Position numbers and translations under genes: made by a program. The notes beneath the pieces were generated by a model. The model saw only the letters and a program-made list of their open reading frames with translations, did not search any database and was not told the origin of the DNA. This document shows positions 29,883 through 30,093 of a stretch of 30,093 bases of DNA, one piece after another; the first letter of the stretch is position 1; each line of letters opens with the position of its first letter. Source of the stretch: Candidatus Magasanikbacteria bacterium CG1_02_32_51 (lineage in GTDB: Bacteria; Patescibacteriota; Patescibacteriia; Magasanikbacterales; UBA922); NCBI GenBank assembly GCA_001871435.1, contig MNVC01000033.1:1-30093 (forward strand). Direction: 5' to 3'.

Positions 29883-29924
29883 TCTAACGCAACACTATTG
29901 GCGCGAAGCGCCAAAACTGTTAGA
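29883..29924. repeat. Nested inverted repeat upstream of the IS30-type transposase
   Basis: TCTAAC (29883-29888) / GTTAGA (29919-29924) enclose TTGGCGC (29898-29904) / GCGCCAA (29908-29914). It lies just before the transposase start and may be the end of the element. Confidence 0.6.
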
Positions 29925-29934
29925 TTAGATTCAT

Positions 29935-30093
29935 ATGAATAAATATAAACGATTAAATGAGAATGAGCGAGAGGAAATCAGTCGAATGCTCGCTCAACAG
30001 TGTTCTTTTCAAACTATCGCCAAATCATTGGGGCGTTTTACTAGCACTATCAGTCGTGAAATTGGAGCCGGTAGTGGTAATAAGTATACCTAT
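29935..30093 (+). CDS. IS30-family transposase, N-terminal part (runs off the window end)
   Basis: ATG at 29935 opens a frame of 53 codons to the end of the window. The product MNKYKRLNENEREEISRMLA continues 'QQCSFQTIAKSLGRFTSTISREI', the helix-turn-helix (HTH_38) that opens IS30-family transposases and binds the element ends. The catalytic DDE core would be beyond the window. Family assignment is confident from the 'L...ER..I..ML.....Q..A..LGR..STISREI' pattern. Confidence 0.88.
   Translation, partial: MNKYKRLNENEREEISRMLAQQCSFQTIAKSLGRFTSTISREIGAGSGNKYTY

Noticed and set aside
1..30093. CRISPR arrays, tRNA or rRNA genes.
   Set aside because: No regularly spaced direct repeats, no tRNA cloverleaf with a GGTTCRANNCC arm and no rRNA conserved blocks were seen; a tRNAscan or Infernal run was not possible.

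Overview
The window is an AT-rich stretch of a bacterial chromosome that looks like a member of the Candidate Phyla Radiation (Patescibacteria). This rests on small compact genes, many short lysine/asparagine-rich membrane proteins of unknown function, AT-rich hairpin repeats between genes, and the mix of core genes (gyrA, thrS, ftsH, tsf, rpsB, a PilB/GspE ATPase, a VIT1/CCC1 transporter). The genetic code appears standard: TAA, TAG and TGA all occur as stops. No rRNA, tRNA or CRISPR array was seen.

Layout. 1-190: 5' end of a transposase gene leaving the window. 531-4476 (minus): gyrA, a lysine-rich single-pass membrane protein and a degenerate metallo-beta-lactamase-fold protein. 4644-6848 (plus): an AlkD-type DNA glycosylase, an HxlR-type regulator broken by a stop codon, and exonuclease III carrying an in-frame palindromic insert. 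6859-7222 (plus): a consensus promoter driving a GC-richer, hairpin-rich transcript with a 27-residue hydrophobic peptide. 7251-11426: VIT1/CCC1 transporter (minus), then a TRAM/RlmD-type RNA methyltransferase, a RimK-like ATP-grasp ligase and a CaCA antiporter (plus). 11430-11752: a MITE-like element with 23-bp inverted ends. 11751-21380 (minus): thrS preceded by a T-box riboswitch, a baseplate-J-like membrane protein, a PilB/GspE ATPase, two unknown membrane proteins and ftsH. 21485-21836: a deleted insertion sequence with perfect 23-bp inverted ends. 21840-26396 (minus): a tight cluster of nine small membrane-anchored proteins. 26534-28073 (minus): tsf and rpsB, with related inverted repeats on either side of rpsB. 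28429-29825 (plus): a cupin and two small unknown proteins. 29935-end: start of an IS30-type transposase.

The two strongest signals are these. (1) The thrS leader has a complete T-box core: a 7-nt TGGAACC bulge between two helices whose 3' strand is shared with a competing terminator, and a possible ACC (Thr) specifier. (2) The 21840-26396 cluster encodes a DUF411/CopG-type protein, a tandem CxxC thioredoxin-fold protein, polytopic proteins with CPLC and CVLC motifs, a CEYCC...CGCAH protein, and two otherwise unrelated proteins that both end in LPxMVGGC. It may be an extracytoplasmic copper/thiol handling system; the DUF411 link to copper is established, the rest is inference. A third candidate is the structured transcript at 6894-7222.
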